Shown here: in pieces, positions 1 to 8,271 of the stretch
How the letters are laid out: every line of letters begins with the position of its first letter
Position numbering within the stretch: the first letter of the stretch is position 1
Source: an uncultured Oscillospiraceae bacterium
GTDB lineage: Bacteria; Bacillota; Clostridia; Oscillospirales; Ruminococcaceae
NCBI GenBank assembly: GCA_934446565.1
Contig: CAKSEO010000006.1
Span: 17,467-81,466, forward strand
DNA: 64,000 nucleotides
Direction: 5' to 3'
Notes under the pieces: generated by a model
What the model saw: only the letters and a program-made list of their open reading frames with translations
Database searches by the model: none
Told to the model about the DNA's origin: nothing
Translations under genes and position numbers: made by a program

Positions 1-183
1 TTGATCAGCGCATTGCTGTCGATACCGGCAGGGCGTTTAACTCCCGCTGCGGAAGCATGTTCCGCGAACAGCACTATGACGGGGCAGGCGTTTTCTGTTA
101 ATGCAGGGCTGTCTATGTGCGTCCTAGTCATGGCGGGAATGCTGATCTTCCTGGTGGAGGGAGGGAGCAGACGTAAAACATAA
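1..183 (+). CDS. 3' end of an unidentified gene, probable C-terminal membrane anchor
   Basis: This open frame enters from the left edge and stops at 181-183, only about 9 bp before a terminator hairpin, which is where a real gene end is expected. The last residues form one hydrophobic stretch (roughly residues 36-52) followed by a basic tail (GGSRRKT). That is the layout of a C-terminal membrane anchor, and NSTMTG just before it faintly resembles a degenerate sortase-type signal. The rest of the protein lies outside the window, so no function can be given. The TTG at position 1 is simply the first codon visible, not a supported start. Confidence 0.45.
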   Translation: MISALLSIPAGRLTPAAEACSANSTMTGQAFSVNAGLSMCVLVMAGMLIFLVEGGSRRKT

Positions 184-192
184 GGCTTTACT

Positions 193-223
193 GGAGTCCC
201 GTTTAGGGGCTCCGTTTTTTTTC
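193..223 (+). terminator. Rho-independent terminator
   Basis: GGAGTCCC and GGGGCTCC pair around a GTTTA loop and are followed by a run of eight T. Loop and right arm are identical to the terminator behind groEL (11868-11894), so this is a terminator type reused in the genome. Confidence 0.85.
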
Positions 224-225
224 TA

Positions 226-254
226 TTGACAAGGTTCGCGTATTTTGTTATAAT
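226..254 (+). promoter_or_regulatory. Promoter of the transglutaminase-like gene
   Basis: TTGACA (226-231) and TATAAT (249-254) are separated by 17 bp, a consensus housekeeping promoter about 55 bp ahead of the start codon. Confidence 0.85.
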
Positions 255-310
255 GGAGTTATAAGACCTTTGGTGTTGAATTTCATGATTTCCACTTATA
301 AGGAGCATAT

Positions 311-1894
311 ATGAAAAGAAAAGTATTAAGCGCTGTTCTCGCTGCAGTCATTTCTGCCGGGATATTCAGTTCACCTGTTCAGCAGTACATTAGTACGACG
401 TCGGTCGCTTTTGCGGCAGAGAGTGTTTCTGCGCCAAAGGCGTCCAGAAAATCCGGTACATACTCCAGCTCCGGCTCGCTGTCTGTTAAGCTCACGGCGG
501 AAAGCGGCGCGGATATTTACTACAGCACCGGCGGCAATTATAAGCTGTACACCAAAGCGCTGAAGATAACAAAAAACACCACGCTCAAGTTCTACGCTCA
601 GAAAAACGGTGCCAAGAGCAAGATCGTAACGGTAAAGTACAAGCTCACTCCTAAAGTTAGTGTTACTAATGCGGGCGGGAGCTACGACAGTGCCGTTACC
701 GTGAAGCTGTCCTCTACGGCGTCCGGGGTGAAGTTCTATTATACGCTTGATGGCAGCAAGCCGACAAAATCCTCCGCTTTGTATACAACAAAGGGGATAA
801 CTGTCAGCAAGTCCGCGAAGCTTCGTATTCTTGCTTCTAAGAGCGGCTGGTCTGGAAAGTATCTGACTGAGGAATACACAATTGGCGGGTCCGGGGTTTC
901 TTCAAAACTTTCAGGCGAGAGCATACTTGAGGATTACAAGAGCAAATACGCTTACAATACGCTGACCCAAAATCAGAAAGAGTTCTATAAGCTCATTTAT
1001 GACGCTGCGGCAGTACATCAGGATAAGATCTATCTTTCCGGATATGGATTTACAGAGAGCGACGCAGAGGCGGCATACTGGGCGTTCGATTATGACAACC
1101 CGCAGTTCTTCTGGCTGGGGAACGGATTTGGTACTGTCCGTATCGAAAATAAGCTGTACTCCATCAATATGATGTACTCACGCACCAAGACGCAGATGGA
1201 GACGCTCAAACCGCAGTTTGAGGCCGCTGCTCAGAAGATCATAGATAAGGCTCTTGCGCAGGATGATCTGTTTGACCGCGTGCTGGTCATCCATGATTCG
1301 ATCACTGAAATGACAACGTATAACGCCAGCGCTCCCAGCTACAAGTCTGAGGCGGATGGTCCGCTGCTTTATGGCGAGGCGCTGTGCGAGGGTTATGCAA
1401 AGGCTTTCATGTACCTCTGTCAGGCTGTCGGCATACAGTGCTTCTGCGTTGCAGGCTACGCCGGGGAGGATCACATGTGGAACATGCTCCAGCTGGACGG
1501 CGAATGGTACCATATGGATGTGACCTGGGACGACGCGGATACGTATGAGTATTTCTGCGTTCCCGATTCTCAGATGTTCATTGACCACACTTTGCGCAAT
1601 TTCTTCCCTGTTCCTGCGGCTACGGCGACCAAATATTCCTACAGCGAGGTCATGGGCATCACGACATATACTGATGTCAACAGCGCTTACAATGGACTGG
1701 TAGACCAGGCTGCGAAAAATTACAAGAATGGCGTCATGGAAACCACGGTCTATGTACAGAATGGACTTATGAACAGTCTTATCGCAAAGATACGTCAGCA
1801 GAAGTTTTTCGATGACCTTAAAGCGAAAGGCTGCGACACGACCGGCTGGAGCTCCAGCAGCACCAGCAAGTCTCTCACTATCACGCTGAAATAG
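311..1894 (+). CDS. Secreted transglutaminase-like protein with two chitobiase/FN3-like domains
   Basis: 527-residue exported protein. Residues 1-36 are a signal peptide (KRK start, hydrophobic core, AFA-A cleavage-like end). Residues ~41-112 and ~115-190 are two copies of the small beta domain typical of chitobiase/beta-hexosaminidase C-termini (FYYTLDGSKPTKSSALY in the second). Residues ~205-470 are a transglutaminase/protease-like core with the expected triad: Cys359 (EALCEGYAKAF), His388 (DHMWN) and Asp403 (HMDVTWDD). Such proteins are cell-surface cysteine peptidases or cross-linkers acting on wall or matrix proteins; the substrate cannot be read from sequence. The gene has its own promoter and overlaps the tail of the convergent gene by 14 bp. 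Confidence 0.85.
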   Translation: MKRKVLSAVLAAVISAGIFSSPVQQYISTTSVAFAAESVSAPKASRKSGTYSSSGSLSVKLTAESGADIYYSTGGNYKLYTKALKITKNTTLKFYAQKNGAKSKIVTVKYKLTPKVSVTNAGGSYDSAVTVKLSSTASGVKFYYTLDGSKPTKSSALYTTKGITVSKSAKLRILASKSGWSGKYLTEEYTIGGSGVSSKLSGESILEDYKSKYAYNTLTQNQKEFYKLIYDAAAVHQDKIYLSGYGFTESDAEAAYWAFDYDNPQFFWLGNGFGTVRIENKLYSINMMYSRTKTQMETLKPQFEAAAQKIIDKALAQDDLFDRVLVIHDSITEMTTYNASAPSYKSEADGPLLYGEALCEGYAKAFMYLCQAVGIQCFCVAGYAGEDHMWNMLQLDGEWYHMDVTWDDADTYEYFCVPDSQMFIDHTLRNFFPVPAATATKYSYSEVMGITTYTDVNSAYNGLVDQAAKNYKNGVMETTVYVQNGLMNSLIAKIRQQKFFDDLKAKGCDTTGWSSSSTSKSLTITLK

Positions 1895-2672
1895 CGCTCA
1901 TGCGCAGCGCTGCTCCGGCAATTGCACAAGCAGACAGTATCGCAAGACTGACCAGGAATCGCAGGGTGTATTCTCCTGCGGCCGGGCTGGTCGAAACGAT
2001 ACTGTTTTTGTTTGTAGACACCAGTCGCAGCAGCTGCGCTGACATTTCAGCCGAGGTCTTTGCAGAGAATACTATCACTGCGGTGCAGACGGCGCAGCCA
2101 GGTACCATCCAGAGTGCGTCAGCGCCGTTTAGTAGGAAAGCCGCTCCGAGCGCTGCGCCTGTCCCGAGTCCGCACACCAGCGGCACGAGCCACACTAGCA
2201 GCCTCCCCAGCGCGAAGAATCCGCATATATACTCTGCCAGCAGGAAAACACCACTCCATGCGAGCTTTTTCAGCAGTATCTCCAGGAAGCTTCCGGAACA
2301 GAACAGTATATTCCCGGAGAGGTCAGCTCCTGCGGGCAGGGAAGCTGCGGCAAGCACACCTGCGATAAGCCCGGCAACAGCTGTAAGCGTATACATCGGC
2401 GGAATGCCGTTCCTGCGGCGATATGAGCGGCGCACTGCGCGGGGAGGATCGGAAGTTTCCGGGGCAGGTTTAGAATTTACGGGCTCTGGGGCTGGGACGG
2501 GCTCAAATCCGGTATCCTGCGCAGGCAGCTTTGAAATATGCGGCAGTTGCTTTCCTACCGCGCCGGTCAGCGTTGCGGCGGGTGTGAAAGCCTGGTGATC
2601 TGTTGGCGTTTCGGATGGAATCCGGTGGTGAATGTCCTGTTTTGGCGGTGGCATAAGTAAGGTGCTGTCCAT
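1881..2672 (-). CDS. SpoIIM-like multi-pass membrane protein (tentative)
   Basis: The start at 2672 (MDSTLLMPPP) is chosen because a GGAG lies 10 nt upstream; the longer frame to 2789 lacks a good ribosome site. The protein has about 263 residues: a proline-rich, low-complexity cytosolic N-terminus (~1-90) ending in an RRSYRRR basic patch, then about five hydrophobic segments separated by short loops. The arrangement, with a Gly-rich helix (VCGLGTGAALGAA), resembles SpoIIM/DUF95-type proteins that Clostridia keep in several copies, but I see no diagnostic motif. It stands alone, convergent with the transglutaminase gene. Confidence 0.5.
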   Translation of the reverse strand: MDSTLLMPPPKQDIHHRIPSETPTDHQAFTPAATLTGAVGKQLPHISKLPAQDTGFEPVPAPEPVNSKPAPETSDPPRAVRRSYRRRNGIPPMYTLTAVAGLIAGVLAAASLPAGADLSGNILFCSGSFLEILLKKLAWSGVFLLAEYICGFFALGRLLVWLVPLVCGLGTGAALGAAFLLNGADALWMVPGCAVCTAVIVFSAKTSAEMSAQLLRLVSTNKNSIVSTSPAAGEYTLRFLVSLAILSACAIAGAALRMSAISA

Positions 2673-2811
2673 ATCGATACATCTCCATTTAATATGTTTG
2701 GTGATAAATTTATATGCCGGCTGGACAAGTTTGATAACCTGATAATAAAGTCTAATGGTTGAAAAACTCTTGTTTTCTTTCACACACATTTAGCGCTTTG
2801 GGATTTATTTA

Positions 2812-2864
2812 GCTGCGCGTCAGAGTGCGGAGGTTTCGCCGCATATGCGGACTAAGCGCGCAGC
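2812..2864. other. Nested inverted repeat of unknown role
   Basis: GCTGCGCG (2812-2819) pairs with CGCGCAGC (2857-2864), enclosing the perfect palindrome CCGCATATGCGG (2839-2850). There is no T-tract on either side, so it is not a simple terminator. It lies in the 330-bp gap between the SpoIIM-like gene and metK. Nothing else is evident in that gap besides the metK terminator. Confidence 0.45.
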
Positions 2865-2950
2865 GTACCTCCTCACCCCGGCTCCTGATAGGGCTCCTGC
2901 AAATTGACCACAACACGCGTAACATAGTTTTCCGATCAATATCAACAAAT

Positions 2951-2983
2951 AAAAGGCGAGAATGATGAACATTCCCGCCTTTT
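2951..2983 (-). terminator. Terminator of metK
   Basis: AAAAGGCG and CGCCTTTT arms, extended by GAATG/CATTC after one mismatch. On the minus strand the stem ends in a T-tract just behind the metK stop codon. Confidence 0.75.
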
Positions 2984-2999
2984 ATGGTTAGTTACGAAT

Positions 3000-4172
3000 T
3001 TACTTTACTGCGGCTTTGAGTGCGTCTACCTTGTCGGTGCGCTCCCAGGCAACATTGAGGTCGTCGCGACCCATATGACCGTAGGAAGCAAGCGCCTTGT
3101 ACTGCGGCTTGCGGAGATCAAGCAGATCAATGATCGCTGCGGGTCTGAAGTCGAATACCTCTGCGACAGCCTTTGAGATGATCTCATCGTCTACCTTTCC
3201 GGTACCAAATGTATCAACGAAGATGGAGACGGGCTTTGCAACGCCGATAGCGTAAGCAACTTCTATTTCCGCCTTGTCAGCGAGACCTGCGGCAACTACG
3301 TTCTTGGCAGCGTAGCGAGCCATGTATGCAGCGGAACGATCGACCTTTGTCGGGTCCTTGCCGGAGAATGCTCCGCCGCCGTGGCGGGAGTATCCGCCGT
3401 AAGTATCAACGATTATCTTTCTGCCGGTGAGACCGCTGTCGCCCATAGGACCGCCTACAACGAAACGCCCTGTCGGGTTGATGAAGTACTTGGTCTGCTC
3501 GTCGAGGAGCTCAGCCGGGATGGTGGGCTTGATGACCTTTTCGATGATGTCAGCGCGAATCTGCTCGAGAGTAGCGGAAGCAAGGTGCTGAGATGATACA
3601 ACGACGGTATCGACTCTTGTCGGCTTGCCGTTGTCGTACTCGACCGTTACCTGGGTCTTGCCGTCGGGGAGCAGGTAGGGGATAGTGCCGTCCTTGCGGA
3701 CTGCGGTGAGCTTCTTTGCAAGCTTGTGCGCAAGGCTGATGGGCATAGGCATGAGTTCGGGAGTCTCGTTGCAGGCAAATCCGAACATCATACCCTGGTC
3801 GCCGGCGCCGGTGTCGTGGGCGTTCTCGGCTCTGCCCTCGAGCGCGTTATTTACGCCCATGGCAATATCCGGGGACTGCTTGTCGATGGTGGTGAATACT
3901 GCGCAGCTGTCTGCGTCAAAGCCGTATTCGGAGCTGGTGTAGCCAATATCGCGGACGGTCTTGCGGACGATGGACGGAATGTCTATCTGTGCAGTGGTGG
4001 TGATCTCGCCCATTACTGTTACCATACCTGTGGTGGTGAGGGTCTCGCAGGCAACTCTGCCCATGGGATCCTGCTCAAGGATAGCGTCGAGGATCGCGTC
4101 GGAGATGTTGTCGCAGATCTTGTCGGGATGTCCCTCAGTAACGCTTTCGGAGGTGAATAAATACTTGCTCAT
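3000..4172 (-). CDS. metK: S-adenosylmethionine synthetase
   Basis: Makes SAM from methionine and ATP in the cytosol. Start set at 4172 ([18 protein letters not shown]), preceded by AGAAAGGA; the frame runs upstream to 4217 without a start signal. The 390-residue length is normal. Visible family signatures are the methionine/ATP-binding N-terminal GHPDK, the [10 protein letters not shown] segment (central-domain hexapeptide region) and the glycine-rich [16 protein letters not shown] near the C-terminus. The upstream SAM-I riboswitch closes a feedback loop on the enzyme's own product. Monocistronic, with its own promoter and terminator. Confidence 0.97.
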   Translation of the reverse strand: MSKYLFTSESVTEGHPDKICDNISDAILDAILEQDPMGRVACETLTTTGMVTVMGEITTTAQIDIPSIVRKTVRDIGYTSSEYGFDADSCAVFTTIDKQSPDIAMGVNNALEGRAENAHDTGAGDQGMMFGFACNETPELMPMPISLAHKLAKKLTAVRKDGTIPYLLPDGKTQVTVEYDNGKPTRVDTVVVSSQHLASATLEQIRADIIEKVIKPTIPAELLDEQTKYFINPTGRFVVGGPMGDSGLTGRKIIVDTYGGYSRHGGGAFSGKDPTKVDRSAAYMARYAAKNVVAAGLADKAEIEVAYAIGVAKPVSIFVDTFGTGKVDDEIISKAVAEVFDFRPAAIIDLLDLRKPQYKALASYGHMGRDDLNVAWERTDKVDALKAAVK

Positions 4173-4218
4173 TCGTTTTTCCTTTCTGTTTTCTGGTCGG
4201 TCTGTACTTTTCTGCAAA

Positions 4219-4245
4219 CAAAAAACTCACTCCAAGGAGTGAGCC
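4219..4245 (-). terminator. Riboswitch-controlled terminator upstream of metK
   Basis: CTCACTCC/GGAGTGAG stem (4226-4243) followed on the minus strand by a T-run (4219-4225). It is the expression platform of the SAM-I riboswitch: formed when SAM is bound, stopping transcription ahead of metK. Confidence 0.85.
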
Positions 4246-4260
4246 GAAATTCGTGTCACT

Positions 4261-4404
4261 CCTTATCTTTCGGCCGGATAACCGCCGCAGGAAGTAGCAC
4301 CTTTTCCCTCCGCGCTACGGAAAACCGCAGGTATCAACAGGAGAGGTTGCCGGGCTTCATAGGGACCAGTCCCCCGCATTTCGCACGAAGCCACTCTTGA
4401 TAAG
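4261..4404 (-). ncRNA. SAM-I (S-box) riboswitch aptamer
   Basis: Read on the minus strand the region shows the S-box landmarks in order: P1 5' strand CTTATCAAGAG, GGGACTGGTCCC followed by ATGAAGCCCGGCAACC, GGTGCTACTTCCTGC, and the closing GAAAGATAAGG of P1. This is the class I SAM aptamer, in its usual place in front of metK. High SAM is expected to favour the terminator at 4219-4245. Confidence 0.96.
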
Positions 4405-4421
4405 GTTTTTTGTCGATTATT

Positions 4422-4450
4422 AGTATATCATATACTTACATATTTGTCAA
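4422..4450 (-). promoter_or_regulatory. Promoter of metK and its riboswitch
   Basis: On the minus strand TTGACA (4445-4450) and TATACT (4422-4427) with a 17-bp spacer, placed about 20 bp ahead of the aptamer. Confidence 0.85.
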
Positions 4451-4530
4451 GGGGAAAGCCGTCGGAAATAATGACTAATTTCGCCGGATAAGTAAGCCGT
4501 TTTTCATGCATAACGGAAACGCTGCGGCAT

Positions 4531-5442
4531 TTATTCCGGCTTTCCGCCGCGCAGCTCCTCCGCAAGGCGGGACAGCTTCTTCAGGCGGTGGTTCAGCCCG
4601 CTGCGGCTTATCTTTTCGGGGAACAGCCCGCACAGCTCCGACAGTGACATTTCCGGGTTTTCCACGCGCAGCCGCGCGGTTTCCCGCAGGTCCGGCGACA
4701 GCCAGTCCGCGCCCATGGTGCTGAATATGTACTCGATGTCAGCGGTGCTCCTGTTGGAGGCGGCGACAGTTTTGTCGAGATTTGCGTTTTCGCAGTTAAC
4801 GGAGCGGTTTACACGGTTGCGGAAATCCTTGACTATCTTTACCTGCATTATTTCCATCGAGTGGTTCGCGGCTCCGATGTAGGTCAGGAAATCCTCGATG
4901 AGCTCGCTTTCCTTTGCGTAGAGCACCGCGCGTTTTGAGCGGCTGCCGCCCCGCGTCGTTTCCTTTAGGGACATTCCGTGCTCCGCGATGAAATCCAGCA
5001 GAGCCGGAGTCCGGTCGTTTTCCGGGAGCACCAGCTCCAGGTGATACTCCTTGTTGGGGTCGGTGACGGAGCCGCAGCTTACGAACACTCCCCGCAGGAA
5101 AGCTCCGCTTTCCTCATCGCCGCCGCTGACAGCGCCGCCGTTTATCTCCGAGAAATCCCCGAAGCGCTCTGCGATGTCCTCCCAGCCGCTGCGAACTTTC
5201 AGCGTGTACAGCGAGCCGGAGCTCTTCACCAATCGCACGATACCGGTGTGAGCTTTTGGAAAAACCGTCCGGATAAGCTCTGCTGCGGCATTCATCAGGT
5301 CGAGATTTTCGGTCTGGATGAGCGGTCGCCCCTCGTCCATGCGGGAGGCGTACATTATGCCGTACAGCATAGATTCAGCCTGCTGCGGGGAAAGGTTCTT
5401 AACGTCGCATAATTCTTTTTTTATATCTGAACTGAATGACAT
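4531..5442 (-). CDS. whiA: WhiA-type DNA-binding protein
   Basis: 303 residues, normal length for WhiA of Firmicutes. The N-terminal part (MSFSSDIKKELC, ~1-200) is the degenerate LAGLIDADG homing-endonuclease-like fold with the RSKRAVLYAKESELIEDFL segment. The C-terminal ~90 residues (NRSVNCENANLDKT..., SRSGLNHRLKKL) are the helix-turn-helix. In Bacillus WhiA affects cell division and chromosome segregation; in actinomycetes it triggers sporulation. It is last in the operon from the ATPase at 9606, 20 bp behind the phosphodiesterase. The usual partners rapZ and yvcK are absent here, which is unusual. Confidence 0.95.
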   Translation of the reverse strand: MSFSSDIKKELCDVKNLSPQQAESMLYGIMYASRMDEGRPLIQTENLDLMNAAAELIRTVFPKAHTGIVRLVKSSGSLYTLKVRSGWEDIAERFGDFSEINGGAVSGGDEESGAFLRGVFVSCGSVTDPNKEYHLELVLPENDRTPALLDFIAEHGMSLKETTRGGSRSKRAVLYAKESELIEDFLTYIGAANHSMEIMQVKIVKDFRNRVNRSVNCENANLDKTVAASNRSTADIEYIFSTMGADWLSPDLRETARLRVENPEMSLSELCGLFPEKISRSGLNHRLKKLSRLAEELRGGKPE

Positions 5443-5462
5443 TTCACAATCTCCGTTAGTCG

Positions 5463-6008
5463 TTACAGCGCGTAGGTCAGCAGCGGCTCGCCGGATTCGA
5501 GCTGCTTTATCGTGAAAACTCCGTCCTCGTATATCATGTAGCTGCGGGGCTTGCCCTCTTTAGGCAGGGAAACGGAGCCGTCGTTCAGGCAGTGTATGCC
5601 GTCCACGCACTCTGCCTTGAAAACGTGAGTATGTCCGTTTATCAGGACGTCGCCGGGATTCAGCGGCGGCAGGTCCTGCGGATTATAGTGGTGCCCGTGG
5701 GTGAGGTAGAAGCAGCGACCGCCCTCGAATATCAGCGCGTAATCCGCGAGCACCGGGAATTCCAGCACCATCTGGTCAACCTCGGTGTCGCAGTTGCCGC
5801 GCACGCACATCAGCTGCGACTTCATCGGATTCAGCAGCGCGATGACCTTTTTCGGCGCGTGACCCTCCGGGAGGTCGTTGCGCGGACCATGGTAGAGTAT
5901 ATCTCCGAGCAGGCAGAGCCTGTCCGCGCCCTCGCGGGAGTAAGCTTCCAGCATTCTTTCGCAGTAGAGCGCAGAGCCGTGTATATCCGAAGCAAACATC
6001 AGTTTCAT
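5463..6008 (-). CDS. YfcE/MJ0936-family metallophosphoesterase
   Basis: 181-residue cytosolic phosphodiesterase. All five metallophosphatase motifs can be seen: SDIHG (near residue 8), GDILYHG, GNCD, THGHHY and NGHTH, which together bind two divalent metals. Members hydrolyse small phosphodiesters such as bis-pNPP in vitro; the cellular substrate is generally unknown. It starts 11 bp after the helicase gene and ends 20 bp before whiA, so it is almost certainly translated from the same message. Confidence 0.9.
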   Translation of the reverse strand: MKLMFASDIHGSALYCERMLEAYSREGADRLCLLGDILYHGPRNDLPEGHAPKKVIALLNPMKSQLMCVRGNCDTEVDQMVLEFPVLADYALIFEGGRCFYLTHGHHYNPQDLPPLNPGDVLINGHTHVFKAECVDGIHCLNDGSVSLPKEGKPRSYMIYEDGVFTIKQLESGEPLLTYAL

Positions 6009-6019
6009 TGCAGTTCTCC

Positions 6020-8242
6020 TTACAGATTGTTTTTCATGTCGTCGGTGTCAAGGTAGTCCTCAACGTACTGCTTTTTCAGCAGCTCCCGGGGGATGTAGTC
6101 GTTGTATTTTCCGGATATTTCGCAGTTGTCCGGAATCTTAAAGCTGAACTTATCCGCGCCGTTGCGTTTTATCTCGGCGAGGGCGGTTTCCAGTTCCTCA
6201 AGGCTGCGGTCGGTCTTGACCTCGATGCACACCGGGATGTAACGGTGCAGCCACACGTTAGCGCCGAATCCGCGCTGCCGCAGTTCGTACATCAGAGCCA
6301 TGCAGGCGCGCGTCCCGAGAAACGGGAACACGGCGTACAGCGTAGGCGTTATCTTCAGCGCCCGCCCGGATGAAAATGCCACGCTCCCCCCGGCAAGGCG
6401 GTTTTCAGAATCGGCGATATTCGCGTTAGCCATCGCGGCATTGCGGCATGATGTGCGTATCTGCTTCAGGCGCTTTTTCGCGGAATCGTCCAGGAATGCG
6501 TATTCCTCGTCGCTGCAAAGCACCTCATGCAGCTTCTTCATGACCTTGGTGTGGACGTATTCGTTGCCGGTATCCTGCCACATATTCGCGGAGATACCGG
6601 GAATGTGCTTTACGAAAATGCGGCGCTCCTTGAGGTCCAGCTCGGTGACCTCCCATGCCTGTCCGGCGAGCGCAAACTGCGCCTTTTCCGGGAACGGTGT
6701 CTGCACTGTGCCTATCTCCTCGGCGTTGCACCGCACGGAGAATTCCGACGGTACGGAGAACACCGCGAGGAACTCGTAGTTGTTGACTGCCGCCTCGCCC
6801 TTTTCGCCGACCAGCAGCCCGCCGTCCTCGCCGCGCTCTATCTGACCGTTTTCCAGCATGTGGCGGAGCAATATCAGGTAGTCATCCTTGGTGACGTGCT
6901 TAAACACGCCCAGCGTGAGAATGTACCGGGCAAGCTCCTGCGGCTTTACGCTTCCCTGGGAGGAAAGCCAGCTCATAGTCTGGTGGTACAGCAGGCTGTA
7001 GGGGAGCTTCGGGAGGTACATCGGCTCTATCCAGCGCTCCCGGGTGTAGAGCAGTATCATCGCGATACACATCACGAAATCCCAGTTTATTTCCTTATAG
7101 AATTCCTGCGGCGGCAGGCTCATGTCCCACCGGAACGCGAAACGCATTTCCGCAATGCCGCCGCGCCGCCCGGTGCGCCCAAGGCGCTGGACCAGCCCGG
7201 AAACAGTGAGCGGGCAGCCGGTCTGGACTATCCGCTCGAGCTTTCCGAGGTCGATACCGAGCTCCAGCGTTACGGTGGCTCCTGTGCAGACAGGCTGCTC
7301 GGAGGATTTCATTTTCTGCTCGGTGAATTCCCGCAGGGCGGGGGAGATGTTGGCGTGATGGACAAGGTAATTGTCCGGCAGGCGGCGTTCTGCGGCTATT
7401 TTCCGGAGGTGGGCGATGTTTTCCTCGACCTCGCCCTTGGAGTTGGAGAAAAGTATACAGTGCTTGTTCCAGGTGCTTTCAAATAGGTAGTCGTAGTAAT
7501 TCTGGAGCAGTATCTTGCTGTCGGAGTTCGGTATCTTCTCCTTTATCGGGAAGAACCTGACGGAAAGCCGCAGCGAACGTCCTTTTTCGTGGCATTTCGG
7601 GACGATGCAGTCCCTGCCGCTGTCGGTGTTGAGCCACTGCACCGCGCTGGTGCAGTCGCCGAGGGTGGCGGAAAGCCCTATCCGGCGGGGGTGGAATCCG
7701 ATGAGCCTTGCAAGCCGCTCCAGAAGGCACAGAAGCTGCAATCCACGGTCGTTGTCCATGAAGTAGTGCATTTCGTCGATGATGACGAACCGCAGGTCGG
7801 AAAACAGCCGGTAGGCTCCGCTGGAATTGTGCATAAGCATGCTCTCAAGAGATTCCGGAGTAGTCTGGATGATACCCTGCGGGCGTTTCATCACGCGCTT
7901 CTTGGCGGCTGCGGAGGCATCTCCGTGCCACTTGGTGACGGGTATCGCGGCTTCCTCAAGAAGCCCCTCAAGGCGCTCGAACTGGTCGTTTATCAGCGCC
8001 TTGAGCGGCGAGAGGTACAGCACGCCTACGCTCGCGGAGGGATTCTCCCATAACTGGGTCAGCACCGGGAGGAATGCGGCCTCGGTCTTGCCGCTTGCCG
8101 TGCCGCTTGAGAGCAGGAGGTTTTCGTCGGTGTCGAATATTGCCTGGGCTGCGAGTACCTGTATCTCCCGTAGTTCCTCCCACTTGCAGCGGTAGATGTA
8201 TTCCTGAATGAACGGGGCGAACCGGGAAAATACGTCGGACAT
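6020..8242 (-). CDS. Lhr/BrxHI-like superfamily 2 DEAD/DEAH helicase
   Basis: 740-residue ATP-dependent helicase. Motif I SGTASGKT (46-53), II DEMH (156-159), III SAT (191-193) and VI QRLGRTGRRGG (352-362) are intact, so both RecA-like domains should be active. The C-terminal half (~370-740) is a large Lhr-like region without an obvious nuclease. The best match I know is the helicase that accompanies DUF2791/BrxD ATPases, in BREX type 2 (BrxHI) or in three-gene cassettes with a TerB-N protein. It follows such an ATPase by 29 bp. No TerB, methylase or PglZ gene is nearby. Assignment to the subfamily rests on motif order and partner gene. Confidence 0.8.
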   Translation of the reverse strand: MSDVFSRFAPFIQEYIYRCKWEELREIQVLAAQAIFDTDENLLLSSGTASGKTEAAFLPVLTQLWENPSASVGVLYLSPLKALINDQFERLEGLLEEAAIPVTKWHGDASAAAKKRVMKRPQGIIQTTPESLESMLMHNSSGAYRLFSDLRFVIIDEMHYFMDNDRGLQLLCLLERLARLIGFHPRRIGLSATLGDCTSAVQWLNTDSGRDCIVPKCHEKGRSLRLSVRFFPIKEKIPNSDSKILLQNYYDYLFESTWNKHCILFSNSKGEVEENIAHLRKIAAERRLPDNYLVHHANISPALREFTEQKMKSSEQPVCTGATVTLELGIDLGKLERIVQTGCPLTVSGLVQRLGRTGRRGGIAEMRFAFRWDMSLPPQEFYKEINWDFVMCIAMILLYTRERWIEPMYLPKLPYSLLYHQTMSWLSSQGSVKPQELARYILTLGVFKHVTKDDYLILLRHMLENGQIERGEDGGLLVGEKGEAAVNNYEFLAVFSVPSEFSVRCNAEEIGTVQTPFPEKAQFALAGQAWEVTELDLKERRIFVKHIPGISANMWQDTGNEYVHTKVMKKLHEVLCSDEEYAFLDDSAKKRLKQIRTSCRNAAMANANIADSENRLAGGSVAFSSGRALKITPTLYAVFPFLGTRACMALMYELRQRGFGANVWLHRYIPVCIEVKTDRSLEELETALAEIKRNGADKFSFKIPDNCEISGKYNDYIPRELLKKQYVEDYLDTDDMKNNL

Positions 8243-8271
8243 TTCGTCACCTCCTTAATATAGCGGAGCGG

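Noticed and set aside
1..183. Short-chain dehydrogenase C-terminus (TGQAFSVNAGLSM resembles TGQ..SVNGG)
   Set aside because: The match is short, the residues before it do not fit the family, and the following 20 residues are a hydrophobic helix with basic tail, which SDR proteins lack. A membrane anchor fits better.
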